In this document: one piece after another, positions 42,904-53,800 of the stretch
How positions within the stretch are numbered: position 1 is the first letter of the stretch
How the letters are laid out: each line of letters starts with the position of its first letter
From: Pseudomonas baltica
GTDB taxonomy: Bacteria; Pseudomonadota; Gammaproteobacteria; Pseudomonadales; Pseudomonadaceae
NCBI RefSeq assembly: GCF_014235765.1
Contig: NZ_JACMYH010000003.1
Location: 418,494 to 482,493 of the forward strand
DNA length: 64,000 nucleotides
Reading direction: 5' to 3'
Program-made: the position numbers and the translations under genes
Notes under the pieces: generated by a model
Seen by the model: only the letters and a program-made list of their open reading frames with translations
Databases searched by the model: none
Told to the model about the DNA's origin: nothing

Positions 42904-45594
42904 TCAGGCCTTCGGCCCGCGTGGATAGCGTTTGAGCCGTTCGATCAGTTCGGCGCCGGGAATCGGCTTGTCGAACAGATAACCCTGGCCGACGTCGCAG
43001 CGTTGACGCCGCAGGAAGGCCAGTTGTGCAGCGGTTTCGATACCCTCGGCCACGACCTTGAGCTTGAGGTTGTGCGCCATGGCGATCACTGCCGAGGTAA
43101 TTTCCATGTCGTCCTGGTTGTCCGGGATCTCGTGGATGAAGCTGCGATCGATCTTGATCACGTCGATGGGGAATTTCTTCAGGTAACTGAGCGAAGAATA
43201 CCCCGTGCCGAAGTCATCCATGGCCAGGGTCATGCCCAACTGCTTGAGCTGTTCGAGTTGCTGATGGGTGTCCACGGTGGCTTCCAGCAACAGACCCTCG
43301 GTCAGCTCCAGCTCCAGCAACGAGGCGTCCAGGGCCTCTTCCTGCAGAATGCTGGCGATGGACGCAACCAGGTCGGGGTCGGAAAACTGCTTGGGTGACA
43401 GGTTGATCGCCACCTGCAGGCGGCCCAGCCCGGCCGCTGTGAGGGCTTTGCTCATGCGGCAGGCCTGACGCGCGATCCACTTGCCGATGGGGATGATCAA
43501 CCCTGTCTCTTCGGCCACGCTGATGAACTGATCGGGGCGAATCATGCCTTTTTCCGGATGGTTCCAGCGCAGCAGCGCTTCCATGCCCAGCAGGCGGCCC
43601 GTTCGCAGGCACAGCTTTGGCTGGTAGAACACATCCAGTTCGTTCTGGGTCAGTGCGCGCCGCAGGTTGTTCTCCACGAACAGCTTGTAGCTGGCCTCGG
43701 CGTTCAGCGCCTCGGTGAACACCTGCACCTGATGCTTGCCGTTGGCCTTGGCCTTGTGCAGCGCAAGGCCTGCGTTCTTCATCAAGGTCTGCGGGTCGCG
43801 CCCGTGCAGCGGTGCACAGGCCAGGCCTACGGAACCGGTGACGTTGATCAACTGGTTATCCACGAACATCGGCTTGTCCAGCGTCAGCAGCACCTCCTGG
43901 GCAATGCGCTGGCCGGCTTCCAGATCAGTGTCGTGCAGCAGCACGGCGAATTCGTTGCTGGCAAAACGTGCCAGGCTGCCGGCCGGACTCAGGCTGTTGC
44001 GCAGCCGGCGCGACAGGCTCACCAGCAGCTTGTCGCCGGTCTGGTGGCCAAGGCTGTCGTTGATCCGTTTGAAGTTGTCGATGTCCACCAGCATCATGCT
44101 GATCGGCCGGTCGCTGTCGTGGGCGAAGCTTTCATCCAGGCAGCGGATGAACGCTGGGCGGTTGCCCAGGTTGGTCAGATTGTCGGTGTAGGCCAGGCGC
44201 TCGATGCGCTGCTGGGCCAACTTGCTCTGGGTGATGTCTTCGTAGATGCCGATGTAATGGGTCAGCTCACGGTCGTCGCCGTACACCTTGGAAATCGACA
44301 GCTGGCCCCAGTAGGGTTCCAGGTTCTTGCGGCGGCTCTTGAATTCGCCTTGCCAGCTATTGCCGTTGGCCAGGCTCGAAGGCGCGTCGAACAACAGCTC
44401 GCTGAGGTTTTCCAGGGCTGGCAGATCCGCCAGGCGCTTGCCGTGGACTTCCTCGGTGCTGTACTGGGTGATCGCGGTGAAGCTGGGGTTGACGTACTCG
44501 ACCACGCCATCGCAGTTGACCAGCAGAAAGGCATTGGCGCTTTGTTCGACCGCGCGCTGGAACAGATTCAAGGCGCTGGTGGCCGCACGACGGTCGTGGT
44601 TGTTGATCACCTGGGCGAACTGGTCGGCGAGCTCGCCGGCGAAGGCGATCTCGTCCGCACGCCAGACCCGCCCAGCGCCACTCTGCTCCAGGCACAGCAC
44701 GCCGACCACCTGGCCGTCGATACGGATGCTGGCATCGAGCACCGAGCTGACATCGCGCATTGCCAGTTGCCGGGCAAGCTGGCGCGTGCGCGGATCGCTG
44801 GCCACGTCGCTGGCGTCGATGGCGCGGCTGGCGTGCAGGGCTGCCAGGTAATCGGGGAATTCACCCAGGTCTACAGGCTGCAGACAGCCATGCACCTGCC
44901 GATCACCGTAATAGGCGGTAATGGGCAGCAGCTGCTGGCCTTGCAGCGTCCACAGGCTGGCACAGTCCACGGCATAGATATCGCAGGCATTGCGCGTGAT
45001 CAGTTCGGCCGCCTCGAGCAACGGCTTGTGAGGCCCGTAGCGTTGTTGTGCCAGGCTCAGGATCAATGCCTGCTGGGCGCTGGCGCGCTCCATGTGCTGC
45101 AGTTGTTCCTGTTGCGCGCGCTGGTTCAGTTCCAGCGCCATCTGCAGCGGGCTGCTCGCGCTGGCGGGTTTCAGCGTGTCGTCGACCACGTCGCCGACGG
45201 CCGCGTCGACCACCATCAGGTAGCCCCGCAACAGCTGCCGATTGCGTTGGCGAAAGGCTTCGCCCAGCTCCATCAGGTGCAGGCTGCCGTGGTTGCTGTG
45301 CAGAGTGTACCGCACGGTGTAATGGGCGCTGTCGACCAACTGCGCCTGGATGGCATCGTGCAGACGGTGCCGCGCCTCCGGCTCCATCAGGCTGGCGTAG
45401 GGCGAGCCGGTCAGCGAGCACAGCTGCGCAGCGGGAAGACCGAAGGTTCGTTCGCAGGCCGGATCCAGATAAAGCAGTGCCCAGCTGGCCTCGTTCAGCC
45501 GTTCGAAACGCAGCATTCCCAGGCGCGAGGGCACCGGCAGCTGCGTCACTACCTCGGCCACCATGCGGTTGGCGGCATCGGGCTGGCTTTTCAT
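42904..45594 (-). CDS. dipA: Cyclic-di-GMP phosphodiesterase DipA (GAF-PAS-degenerate GGDEF-EAL)
   Basis: This 896-aa protein matches the DipA dispersion phosphodiesterase of P. aeruginosa in length, domain order and location next to aceF. An N-terminal sensory part is followed by GAF-like (about 190-340) and PAS (about 345-460) domains. The GGDEF domain's active site is degenerate (ASNEF, residues 545-549). An EAL domain follows with MEALLRW (EAL 672-674) and DDFGTGYSSLSYLKKF. The EAL domain should hydrolyse c-di-GMP, while the GGDEF domain probably only binds nucleotide. It is convergent with rlmJ. Confidence 0.9.
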   Translation of the reverse strand: MKSQPDAANRMVAEVVTQLPVPSRLGMLRFERLNEASWALLYLDPACERTFGLPAAQLCSLTGSPYASLMEPEARHRLHDAIQAQLVDSAHYTVRYTLHSNHGSLHLMELGEAFRQRNRQLLRGYLMVVDAAVGDVVDDTLKPASASSPLQMALELNQRAQQEQLQHMERASAQQALILSLAQQRYGPHKPLLEAAELITRNACDIYAVDCASLWTLQGQQLLPITAYYGDRQVHGCLQPVDLGEFPDYLAALHASRAIDASDVASDPRTRQLARQLAMRDVSSVLDASIRIDGQVVGVLCLEQSGAGRVWRADEIAFAGELADQFAQVINNHDRRAATSALNLFQRAVEQSANAFLLVNCDGVVEYVNPSFTAITQYSTEEVHGKRLADLPALENLSELLFDAPSSLANGNSWQGEFKSRRKNLEPYWGQLSISKVYGDDRELTHYIGIYEDITQSKLAQQRIERLAYTDNLTNLGNRPAFIRCLDESFAHDSDRPISMMLVDIDNFKRINDSLGHQTGDKLLVSLSRRLRNSLSPAGSLARFASNEFAVLLHDTDLEAGQRIAQEVLLTLDKPMFVDNQLINVTGSVGLACAPLHGRDPQTLMKNAGLALHKAKANGKHQVQVFTEALNAEASYKLFVENNLRRALTQNELDVFYQPKLCLRTGRLLGMEALLRWNHPEKGMIRPDQFISVAEETGLIIPIGKWIARQACRMSKALTAAGLGRLQVAINLSPKQFSDPDLVASIASILQEEALDASLLELELTEGLLLEATVDTHQQLEQLKQLGMTLAMDDFGTGYSSLSYLKKFPIDVIKIDRSFIHEIPDNQDDMEITSAVIAMAHNLKLKVVAEGIETAAQLAFLRRQRCDVGQGYLFDKPIPGAELIERLKRYPRGPKA

Positions 45595-45849
45595 TGAAAA
45601 CTCGCTTCAAGGGTACTGGTCGCGCAGGGACAACCATCCTTACAGGCTAGGGTCCCTACAGGCGGGCGCGTCAGGCAAGGTTGCATCATGGCGCTCGGGC
45701 TTACAAGCGGTACAGTGGCTCGGTGCTTCCATGTTGTCGGCAGGCGCACAAAATTCTGCAATTGGATCCGAAAATACTGGTTACATGAGGGCATTTACGC
45801 TCTGCGCTGCACACCGTTCCCGTACTTCGCGGTCGAATCCAGGGCAAAA

Positions 45850-45880
45850 AAAACCCACCGGTAATGGTGGGTTCTTTTCA
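45850..45880 (-). terminator. Intrinsic terminator of aceEF
   Basis: AACCCACC (45852-45859) and GGTGGGTT (45866-45873) form an 8-bp stem with a GGTAAT loop. The A-run on the left reads as a T-run in the aceF direction. It lies just past the aceF stop, within the 297-bp gap towards dipA. The remainder of the gap shows no gene. Confidence 0.85.
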
Positions 45881-45891
45881 TCCGGCCAGCG

Positions 45892-47853
45892 TTACAGCAG
45901 CATGGTGCGGATATCGGTCAGCAACTCGCCCAGACGTTTGGTGAAGCGCGCAGCGGCCGCGCCGTTGATCACACGGTGATCGTAGGACAGCGACAGCGGC
46001 AGCATCAGCTTGGGTTGGAACGCCTTGCCATCCCAGACGGGCTGGATGGTGGCCTTGGAGACACCCAGGATCGCCACTTCCGGCGCGTTGACGATCGGCG
46101 TGAAGCCGGTGCCGCCAATGTGCCCGAGGCTGGAGATGGTGAAGCAGGCACCCTGCATGTCGTCTGCCGAGAGCTTCTTGGTCCGGGCCTTTTCGGCCAG
46201 GGCGGCGGCTTCGGCAGCCAGTTGCAGCAGGCTCTTCTGATCGACGTTCTTGATCACCGGCACCAACAGGCCGTCCGGCGTATCGACCGCGAAGCCGACG
46301 TTGACGTATTTCTTGCGGATGATCGCCTTGCCACTTGGCGCCAGCGAAGCGTTGAAGTCCGGCAGCTCCTTGAGCAGGTGCGCACAGGCCTTGAGCAGCA
46401 GCGGCAGCACGGTCAGCTTGACGCCGGCCTTTTCCGCCACGGCTTTCTGCGCCACACGGAACGCTTCCAGCTCGGTGATATCGGCCTGGTCGAACTGGGT
46501 CACGTGGGGCACGTTCAGCCAGCTGCGATGCAGGTTGGTGGCACCGGCCTGCATCAGGCGGGTCATCGGTACTTCTTCGGTTTCGCCGAAGCGGCTGAAG
46601 TCGACCACCGGGATCGGCGGAATGCCAGCACCGCCGGTGGCGCCGGCAGCAGCGGCCGGTGCCTCCTTGGCCTTTTGCATCATCGCCTTGACGTAGACCT
46701 GCACGTCTTCCTTGAGGATGCGACCGTGCGGGCCGGTCGGGCTCACCGCGTTCAGCTCGACACCGAACTCGCGCGCCAGTTGGCGAACGGCCGGGCCGGC
46801 ATGCACCTTGGCACCGGCCGCTGCGGCAGGTGCTGCGGGTGCGGCAGCAGGCTTCTCGGCAGCCGCCGGGGCAGCTGCAGGCTTGGACTCAGCCGCAGCG
46901 GCAGCCGGTGCAGCTGCCTGGGCAGGCGCTGCGGGGGCAGCACCGGCCACTTTCAGCTTGAGAATCAGGTCGCCGGTACCCACTTCGTCTTCCAGCTTGA
47001 CGCTGACGCTTTCAACCACGCCGGCAGCCGGAGAAGGAATCTCCATGCTGGCCTTGTCCGATTCCAGGGTGATCAGCGACTGGTCGGCTTCGACCGTGTC
47101 GCCGGCCTTGACCAGTACTTCGATGATCTTGGCCTTGCCGGCCGAACCGATGTCGGGCACGTGGATGTCCTGCACGCTGTCGCCAGCAGGCGCTGCGGCC
47201 GGCTTTTCAGCCGCTGCAGGCGCCGCTGCGGCAGGTGCAGGAGCGGCGGCCGCTGGGGCAGCAGCAGGGGCTGCGCCTTCGACCGCAAGCTTGAGGATCA
47301 GGTCACCGGTACCGACTTCGTCGTTCAGCTTGACGCTGATGCTTTCCACCACGCCAGCAGCCGGCGATGGAATTTCCATGCTGGCCTTGTCCGACTCCAG
47401 GGTGATCAGCGACTGATCGGCGGTGACGGTGTCACCGACCTTCACCGAAATCTCGATGATCTGCGCCTTGCCCGACGAGCCGATGTCCGGCACGTGGATG
47501 TCCTGGCTCGAAGCCGCGGCAGCGGGAGCAGCGGCTGGGGCAGCGGCAGGCGCGGCCTCGGCTTTCTCTTCCAGCTTTGGTGCAGCCGCAGGCTCGGAAG
47601 CCTGGGGTGCTTCTTCAGCACCCTCGACTTCCAGCTCCAGCAGTTCGTCGCCTTCTTTCAGGCGGTCGCCCAGCTTGACCTTGATGCTTTTCACGACGCC
47701 CGCCTTGGGCGCGGGTACTTCCATGCTGGCCTTGTCCGATTCGAGGGTCAGCAGGCTCTGCTCCGCCTCGATGCGGTCGCCGACCTTGACCAGCAATTCA
47801 ATGACTTCACCTTCACCGCTGCCGATGTCAGGTACGCGAATGAGTTCGCTCAC
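45892..47853 (-). CDS. aceF: Pyruvate dehydrogenase E2 (dihydrolipoyl acetyltransferase) with three lipoyl domains
   Basis: AceF transfers the acetyl group from E1 to CoA and forms the core of the complex. The 653-aa protein has three lipoyl domains with ESDKAS at Lys41, Lys156 and Lys267, separated by Ala/Pro-rich flexible linkers. A peripheral subunit-binding domain follows (AGPAVRQLAREFGVELNAV), and then the catalytic domain with YDHRVINGA near the end. P. aeruginosa AceF, as I recall, has two lipoyl domains and about 547 aa, so this form is longer. Domains two and three are near duplicates. It starts 11 bp after aceE. Confidence 0.94.
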   Translation of the reverse strand: MSELIRVPDIGSGEGEVIELLVKVGDRIEAEQSLLTLESDKASMEVPAPKAGVVKSIKVKLGDRLKEGDELLELEVEGAEEAPQASEPAAAPKLEEKAEAAPAAAPAAAPAAAASSQDIHVPDIGSSGKAQIIEISVKVGDTVTADQSLITLESDKASMEIPSPAAGVVESISVKLNDEVGTGDLILKLAVEGAAPAAAPAAAAPAPAAAAPAAAEKPAAAPAGDSVQDIHVPDIGSAGKAKIIEVLVKAGDTVEADQSLITLESDKASMEIPSPAAGVVESVSVKLEDEVGTGDLILKLKVAGAAPAAPAQAAAPAAAAAESKPAAAPAAAEKPAAAPAAPAAAAGAKVHAGPAVRQLAREFGVELNAVSPTGPHGRILKEDVQVYVKAMMQKAKEAPAAAAGATGGAGIPPIPVVDFSRFGETEEVPMTRLMQAGATNLHRSWLNVPHVTQFDQADITELEAFRVAQKAVAEKAGVKLTVLPLLLKACAHLLKELPDFNASLAPSGKAIIRKKYVNVGFAVDTPDGLLVPVIKNVDQKSLLQLAAEAAALAEKARTKKLSADDMQGACFTISSLGHIGGTGFTPIVNAPEVAILGVSKATIQPVWDGKAFQPKLMLPLSLSYDHRVINGAAAARFTKRLGELLTDIRTMLL

Positions 47854-47864
47854 AAAAAATCTCC

Positions 47865-50510
47865 TCAGCAGTCCAGTGGGTTGCGTTTGTCAGGGTCGAT
47901 ACCGAACTTGACGATGGCCTCGGCCACCACCTTCGCTTCGATATCGCCGCGATCTGCCAAGGCTTCCAGAGCAGCCAGCACGACGAAGTTGCGATCCACT
48001 TCGAAGAAGTGACGCAGCTTCTTGCGGCTGTCGCTGCGACCGAAGCCATCGGTACCCAGGACTTTGAATTCCTTGGAAGGAACCCACTGACGAATCTGCT
48101 CGGCGAACAGCTTCATGTAGTCGGTAGAGGCAATGACCGGACCCTTGCGGCCGCTCAGGCACTCTTCGACGTAGGTGGTCTGCGGCTTCTGCCCGGGGTG
48201 CAGGCGGTTCGAACGCTCGACGGCCAGGCCGTCGCGGCGCAGTTCGTTGAAGCTGGTGACGCTCCACACGTCGGCGCCGACGTTGAACTCTTCGCGCAGG
48301 ATCTTCGCCGCTTCGCGGACTTCACGCAGGATGGTGCCCGAGCCCAGCAACTGGACGTGGTGCGCCGCTTCCTTGGTGTCTTCCTCGAGCAGGTACATGC
48401 CCTTGATGATGCCTTCCTCGGCGCCGGCCGGAATGGCAGGCTGGGTGTAGGCTTCGTTCATCACGGTGATGTAGTAGAAGATGTCCTGTTGCTCTTCGGT
48501 CATCTTCTTCATGCCGTCCTGGATGATCACCGCCAGCTCGTAGCCGTAGGTGGGGTCATAGGTGCGGCAGTTGGGGATGGTCGCGGCAAGCAGATGGCTA
48601 TGGCCGTCTTCGTGCTGCAGGCCTTCGCCGTTCAAGGTGGTACGGCCGGCGGTGCCGCCGATCAGGAAGCCACGGGTGCGGCTGTCGCCAGCGGCCCAGG
48701 CCAGGTCGCCGATACGCTGGAAACCGAACATCGAATAGAAGATGTAGAACGGCAGCATCGGCTGGTTGTGGTTGCTGTACGACGTACCGGCGGCGATGAA
48801 CGACGACATGGCGCCGGCTTCGTTGATGCCTTCCTCGAGGATCTGGCCCTTCTTGTCCTCGCGGTAGAACATCACCTGGTCCTTGTCGACCGGATCGTAG
48901 AGCTGACCGACGGAGGAGTAGATGCCCAGCTGGCGGAACATGCCTTCCATACCGAAGGTACGGGCCTCGTCCGGGATGATCGGAACGATGCGCTGGCCGA
49001 TTTCCTTGTCCTTGACCAGCTGCGACAGAATCCGCACGAATGCCATGGTGGTGGAAATTTCACGGTCGCCCGAACCGTCCAGGATCGCCTTGAGGGTTTC
49101 CAGGGGTGGCGTCGGAATGCTGAAGCTCTTGGCCCGGCGCTGCGGCACGAAACCGCCCAGGGCGGCGCGGCGCTCGCTCAGGTAGCGGGCTTCGGCACTG
49201 CCTTCTTCGGGCTTGTAGAACGGCATGCTTTCCAGCTCGTCGTCCTTGATGGGGACGTCGAAGCGGTCGCGGAATTTGCGCAGGCTGTCGACGTCGACCT
49301 TCTTGGTGTTGTGCGCGGTGTTCTTGGCTTCGCCTGCACCGGTGCCGTAACCCTTGATGGTCTTGGCCAGGATGACGGTTGGCTGATCCTTGTGGTTCAC
49401 CGCCTGATGGTAGGCTGCATAGACCTTGTACGGGTCGTGGCCACCACGGTTGAGCTTCCAGATCTCGTCGTCGGACAGGTCGGCGACCATGGCCTTGAGT
49501 TCCGGCGAGTTGAAGAAGTGCTCACGGACGAACGCACCGTCCTTGGCCTTGTAGTTCTGGTACTCGCCGTCGATGACTTCGTCCATGCGACGCTGGAGGA
49601 TGCCGTCGACGTCCTTGGCCAGCAGTGGGTCCCAGAAACGGCCCCACACGACCTTGTTGACGTTCCAGCCACCGCCACGGAACACGCCTTCCAGTTCCTG
49701 GATGATCTTGGCGTTGCCGCGAACCGGGCCGTCGAGGCGCTGCAGGTTGCAGTTGATGACGAAGATCAGGTTGTCCAGCTTCTCGCGGCCTGCCAGGGAG
49801 ATCGCGCCCAGGGATTCCGGCTCGTCGCACTCGCCGTCGCCCATGAAGCACCAGATCTTCTGCTTGCCGGCAGGAATGTAGCCGCGGGCTTCCATGTACT
49901 TCATGAAGCGCGCCTGGTAGATCGCCTGGATCGGGCCCAGACCCATGGAAACGGTCGGGAACTGCCAGAAATCAGGCATCAGCCAAGGGTGCGGATACGA
50001 AGACAGGCCCTTGCCGTCCACTTCCTGGCGGAAGTTGTTCATCTGGTCTTCGCTGATGCGGCCTTCCATGAAGGCGCGTGCGTAGACGCCAGGCGAAGCG
50101 TGGCCCTGGAAGTAGATGAGGTCGCCACCGTGTTCGTCGGTCGGGGCCTGGAAGAAGTAGTTGAAGCCGATGTCGTACAGGGTCGCGCTGGAGGCGAAGC
50201 TGGAAATGTGGCCGCCCAGATCCGGGTCGCGCAGGTTGGTGCGCACCACCATCGCCAATGCGTTCCAACGCACCAACGAGCGAATGCGGCGTTCCATGAA
50301 CAGGTCGCCAGGCATGCGTGCTTCGTGGGTGACGGGGATGGTGTTGCGGTACGGCGTGGTGATGGCGTAGGGGAGTTGTGAACCACTGCGGGTGGCCAAC
50401 TCGCCCATGCGGGTCATCAGGTAGTGAGCGCGGTCTTCGCCTTCTTTGTCGAGGACCGACTCCAGGGCATCCAGCCATTCCTGGGTTTCGACGGGATCGA
50501 GGTCTTGCAT
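47865..50510 (-). CDS. aceE: Pyruvate dehydrogenase E1 component (homodimeric)
   Basis: AceE decarboxylates pyruvate with thiamine diphosphate and acetylates the lipoyl arms of AceF. The 881-aa length is that of gammaproteobacterial homodimeric E1. The ThDP motif GDGECDEPESLGAISLA lies at about residues 230-246, and the C-terminal transketolase-like part includes GTSYSNHNQPMLPFYIFYSM. GGAGCAAGCC precedes the ATG. The first gene of the aceEF operon, it is divergent from glnE. Confidence 0.95.
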   Translation of the reverse strand: MQDLDPVETQEWLDALESVLDKEGEDRAHYLMTRMGELATRSGSQLPYAITTPYRNTIPVTHEARMPGDLFMERRIRSLVRWNALAMVVRTNLRDPDLGGHISSFASSATLYDIGFNYFFQAPTDEHGGDLIYFQGHASPGVYARAFMEGRISEDQMNNFRQEVDGKGLSSYPHPWLMPDFWQFPTVSMGLGPIQAIYQARFMKYMEARGYIPAGKQKIWCFMGDGECDEPESLGAISLAGREKLDNLIFVINCNLQRLDGPVRGNAKIIQELEGVFRGGGWNVNKVVWGRFWDPLLAKDVDGILQRRMDEVIDGEYQNYKAKDGAFVREHFFNSPELKAMVADLSDDEIWKLNRGGHDPYKVYAAYHQAVNHKDQPTVILAKTIKGYGTGAGEAKNTAHNTKKVDVDSLRKFRDRFDVPIKDDELESMPFYKPEEGSAEARYLSERRAALGGFVPQRRAKSFSIPTPPLETLKAILDGSGDREISTTMAFVRILSQLVKDKEIGQRIVPIIPDEARTFGMEGMFRQLGIYSSVGQLYDPVDKDQVMFYREDKKGQILEEGINEAGAMSSFIAAGTSYSNHNQPMLPFYIFYSMFGFQRIGDLAWAAGDSRTRGFLIGGTAGRTTLNGEGLQHEDGHSHLLAATIPNCRTYDPTYGYELAVIIQDGMKKMTEEQQDIFYYITVMNEAYTQPAIPAGAEEGIIKGMYLLEEDTKEAAHHVQLLGSGTILREVREAAKILREEFNVGADVWSVTSFNELRRDGLAVERSNRLHPGQKPQTTYVEECLSGRKGPVIASTDYMKLFAEQIRQWVPSKEFKVLGTDGFGRSDSRKKLRHFFEVDRNFVVLAALEALADRGDIEAKVVAEAIVKFGIDPDKRNPLDC

Positions 50511-50892
50511 GGCTTGCTCCAGGGCGGAAAGGCTTCCAGAATCGAAGCCTGAGTTTGCGACTGGCCTTGTGGGCAGACGATATTGAATTCTTGGATTACC
50601 GGCAGCTTTTCCGGCGAGCTGTAGTTTTACTACAAATCCCTGCCCTTTTCATTCCCCTGCGGGCGGTGGGCAGCCGGGTAGACACAGGATACAGGCTTTT
50701 GGCCCCCTGTCCGGTTGTGGGTTGGATCGTTACCTGTGATCGAATGTATTCATCTCGGGGCTATGCGTGAGTGACTTCTGCCAAGTTCTGAAGAAATTCA
50801 GCTATTTATCACCTTTGTTCGACAGATCAGGGACAGATGAACCTGTCTATACAGACCTTTACCAGGCTCTTCACGCTGCACAAGGATAGACC
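50511..50892. promoter_or_regulatory. aceE/glnE divergent control region with a TGTAGT-N3-ACTACA palindrome
   Basis: The 382-bp gap holds no gene. It contains a perfect 15-bp palindrome TGTAGTTTTACTACA at 50620-50634, about 110 bp before aceE. Its size and symmetry are those of a GntR-family operator, so pyruvate- or lactate-type control of aceEF is plausible. The regulator is not encoded in the window. Promoter boxes are not assigned. Confidence 0.5.
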
Positions 50893-53800
50893 ATGAACCT
50901 GCCTTTGCTGGTCGAAATTCCGGCTGTTCTCACGCCTTTGGTGTCACGCAATCGCGAGTCGTTCCAGGCGGCTGTGGCGGGGGCTGAGGGCCTGTTCGCC
51001 GATCTCAGCAGCACCACGCACACTGTGGGAGCGGGCTCTTCCCGCGAAGAGCCCCCCCCAGTCACCACCCCCTTCAACTGGCCCACCGAGCGCTGGCAAC
51101 AATGGGACCGCGTCACCACCGCCAGCGACTTCGTCCTGCAGCAGGCCATCCAGAACCCCGCCATGCTGCTCGGCCTCATCGCCAGCGGCGACCTCGACCG
51201 TCCCTTCAGTCCCGGTGAACTGCGCGAGCAGATCGCCCTCGCCGTGGCCCAGGCCGAGAGCGAAGACGACCTTGCCCGCATCCTGCGCCGCCAGCGCGCG
51301 CGGCAGCAGGTGCGCATCATCTGGCGCGACCTCAACCGCCTCGCCGACCTGGTGCAGACCTGCCGCGACCTGTCGGACATGGCCGACGCCTGCATCGACC
51401 AAGCCTATCAGTGGCTGTACCCGCGCCAATGCCAGCAGTTCGGTACGCCCATGGGCCGGCGCAGCGGCGAGCAGCAGCACATGGTCGTGCTGGGCATGGG
51501 CAAGCTGGGGGCAGTGGAGCTGAACCTGTCGTCCGACATCGACCTGATCTTCGGTTACCCCGAAGGCGGCGAAACCCAAGGGGTGAAACGCCCCCTCGAT
51601 AACCAGGAGTTTTTCATCCGCCTCGGCCAGCGCCTGATCAAGGCCCTGGACCCGATCACCGTCGACGGTTTCGTCTTCCGCGTCGACATGCGCCTGCGCC
51701 CCTACGGCTCGTCCGGTGCCCTGGTGCTCAGCTTCAACGCGCTGGAGCAGTACTATCAGGACCAGGGCCGCGACTGGGAACGCTACGCCATGATCAAGGC
51801 GCGGGTGGTGGCCGGCGACCAGCAGGCCGGTGCGCAACTGCTCGATATGCTGCGACCGTTCGTCTATCGCCGCTACCTGGATTTCTCCGCCATCGACGCG
51901 TTGCGCACCATGAAGCAACTGATCCAGCAGGAAGTGCGGCGCAAGGGCATGGCCGACAACATCAAGCTGGGCTCGGGCGGTATCCGTGAAGTCGAATTCA
52001 TCGCCCAGGCGTTCCAGTTGATCCACGGCGGGCGAGACCTGAGCCTGCAGCAGCGACCCTTGCTCAAGGTGCTGGCAACCCTGGAGGGGCAGGGCTATCT
52101 GCCTGCTGCGGTAGTGGACGAGTTGCGCGAGGGCTATGAATTCCTGCGCTACACCGAGCACGCCATCCAGGCCATCGCCGATCGGCAGACACAGATGCTG
52201 CCCGACGATGAGCGGGACCGTGCGCGCATCGCCTTCATGATGGGCTTCGCCGACTGGCCGGCTTTTCACGCGCGCCTGATGCACTGGCGCGGCCGCACCG
52301 CCTGGCACTTCGCGCAGGTGATCGCCGACCCGGACGAAGACGCCGAGAACAGCGAGGCAATGGTGATCGGCGGCGAGTGGTTGCCGCTGTGGGAGGAAAC
52401 CCACGACGCCGATGCGGCTTGCCGGCAGTTGCAGGAAGCCGGTTTCAGCGACGCGCGCCAGGCGCTCAAGCGTCTTGAAGACCTGCGCGGCAGCCCGCAA
52501 CTTCGGGCCATGCAGCGCCTGAGCCGCGAGCGCCTGGATGCTTTCATTCCGCGCCTGCTGGCTCAGGCGGTGGAGCACGCCGACCCGGACCTGATTCTGG
52601 AACGGGTGCTGCCGCTGGTGGAAGCCGTGGCGCGGCGCTCGGCGTACCTGGTACTGCTGACGGAGAACCCCGATGCCTTGCGTCGCCTGCTGACCCTGTG
52701 CGCCGCCAGCCCATGGATCGCCGAACAGATTGCGCGTTTCCCGTTGCTGCTCGACGAACTGCTCAACGAAGCACGGCTGTTCAACCCGCCGTTGGCACCG
52801 GAGCTGGCCGCCGAGTTGCGCGAACGGCTCACGCGCATCCCCGAGGACGACCTGGAGCAGCAGATGGAAGCGCTGCGGCATTTCAAGCTGGCGCACAACC
52901 TGCGCGTGGCCGCTTCGGAAATCGCCGGCGCCTTGCCGCTGATGAAGGTCAGCGATTACCTGACCTGGCTGGCCGAAGCGATTCTTGCGCAGGTGCTGGC
53001 CCTGGCCTGGCACCAGACCGTGGCGCGCCATGGCGTGCCCAAGCGGGCCGACGGCAGTGACTGTGATCCGGCCTTCGTCATCGTCGGTTATGGCAAGGTC
53101 GGCGGCATCGAGCTGGGCCATGGCTCGGACCTGGACCTGGTGTTCATCCACGATGGCGACCCGAGCCTGGAAACCGACGGCGCCAAGCCGATCGACAGCG
53201 CCCAGTTCTTCACCCGCCTGGGCCAGCGCATCATTCACCTGCTGACTGCGCAGACCAACTCCGGCCAGCTGTACGACGTCGACATGCGCCTGCGTCCCTC
53301 CGGTGCGGCGGGGCTGCTGGTCAGCTCGGTGGCGGCGTTCTCGCGCTACCAGCAGACCGAGGCCTGGACCTGGGAGCACCAGGCGCTGGTGCGCGCCCGG
53401 GTGCTGGTAGGCTGCCGCCAGACGGGCGCCGAGTTCGAGCAGGTACGTGGCGCCGTGCTGGCCAAACCGCGCGACCTGGATACGCTGCGTGCCGAGGTCA
53501 GCGAGATGCGCGCGAAGATGCGCGACAACCTGGGGACGCGGCAGACGGCAGCAGGGCGCGGCGCCAATGCCTTCGAAGCTGGCCAGCGCTTTGACGTCAA
53601 GCAAGACGCCGGTGGTATCGTCGATATCGAATTTATGGTGCAATACGCGGCTCTGGCGTGGTCGGGCAAGCACCCGGACCTGCTGCGATACACCGACAAC
53701 ATTCGCATTCTCGAAGGCCTGGAAGAGGCCGGATTGTTGCCCGCCGCCGATGCGGGGTTGCTGCGCGAAGCCTACAAGGCCTACCGCTCGGCCGCTCATC

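Noticed and set aside
42904..45594. Active diguanylate cyclase
   Set aside because: The GGDEF motif is ASNEF, so cyclase activity is not expected; only the EAL part keeps catalytic residues.
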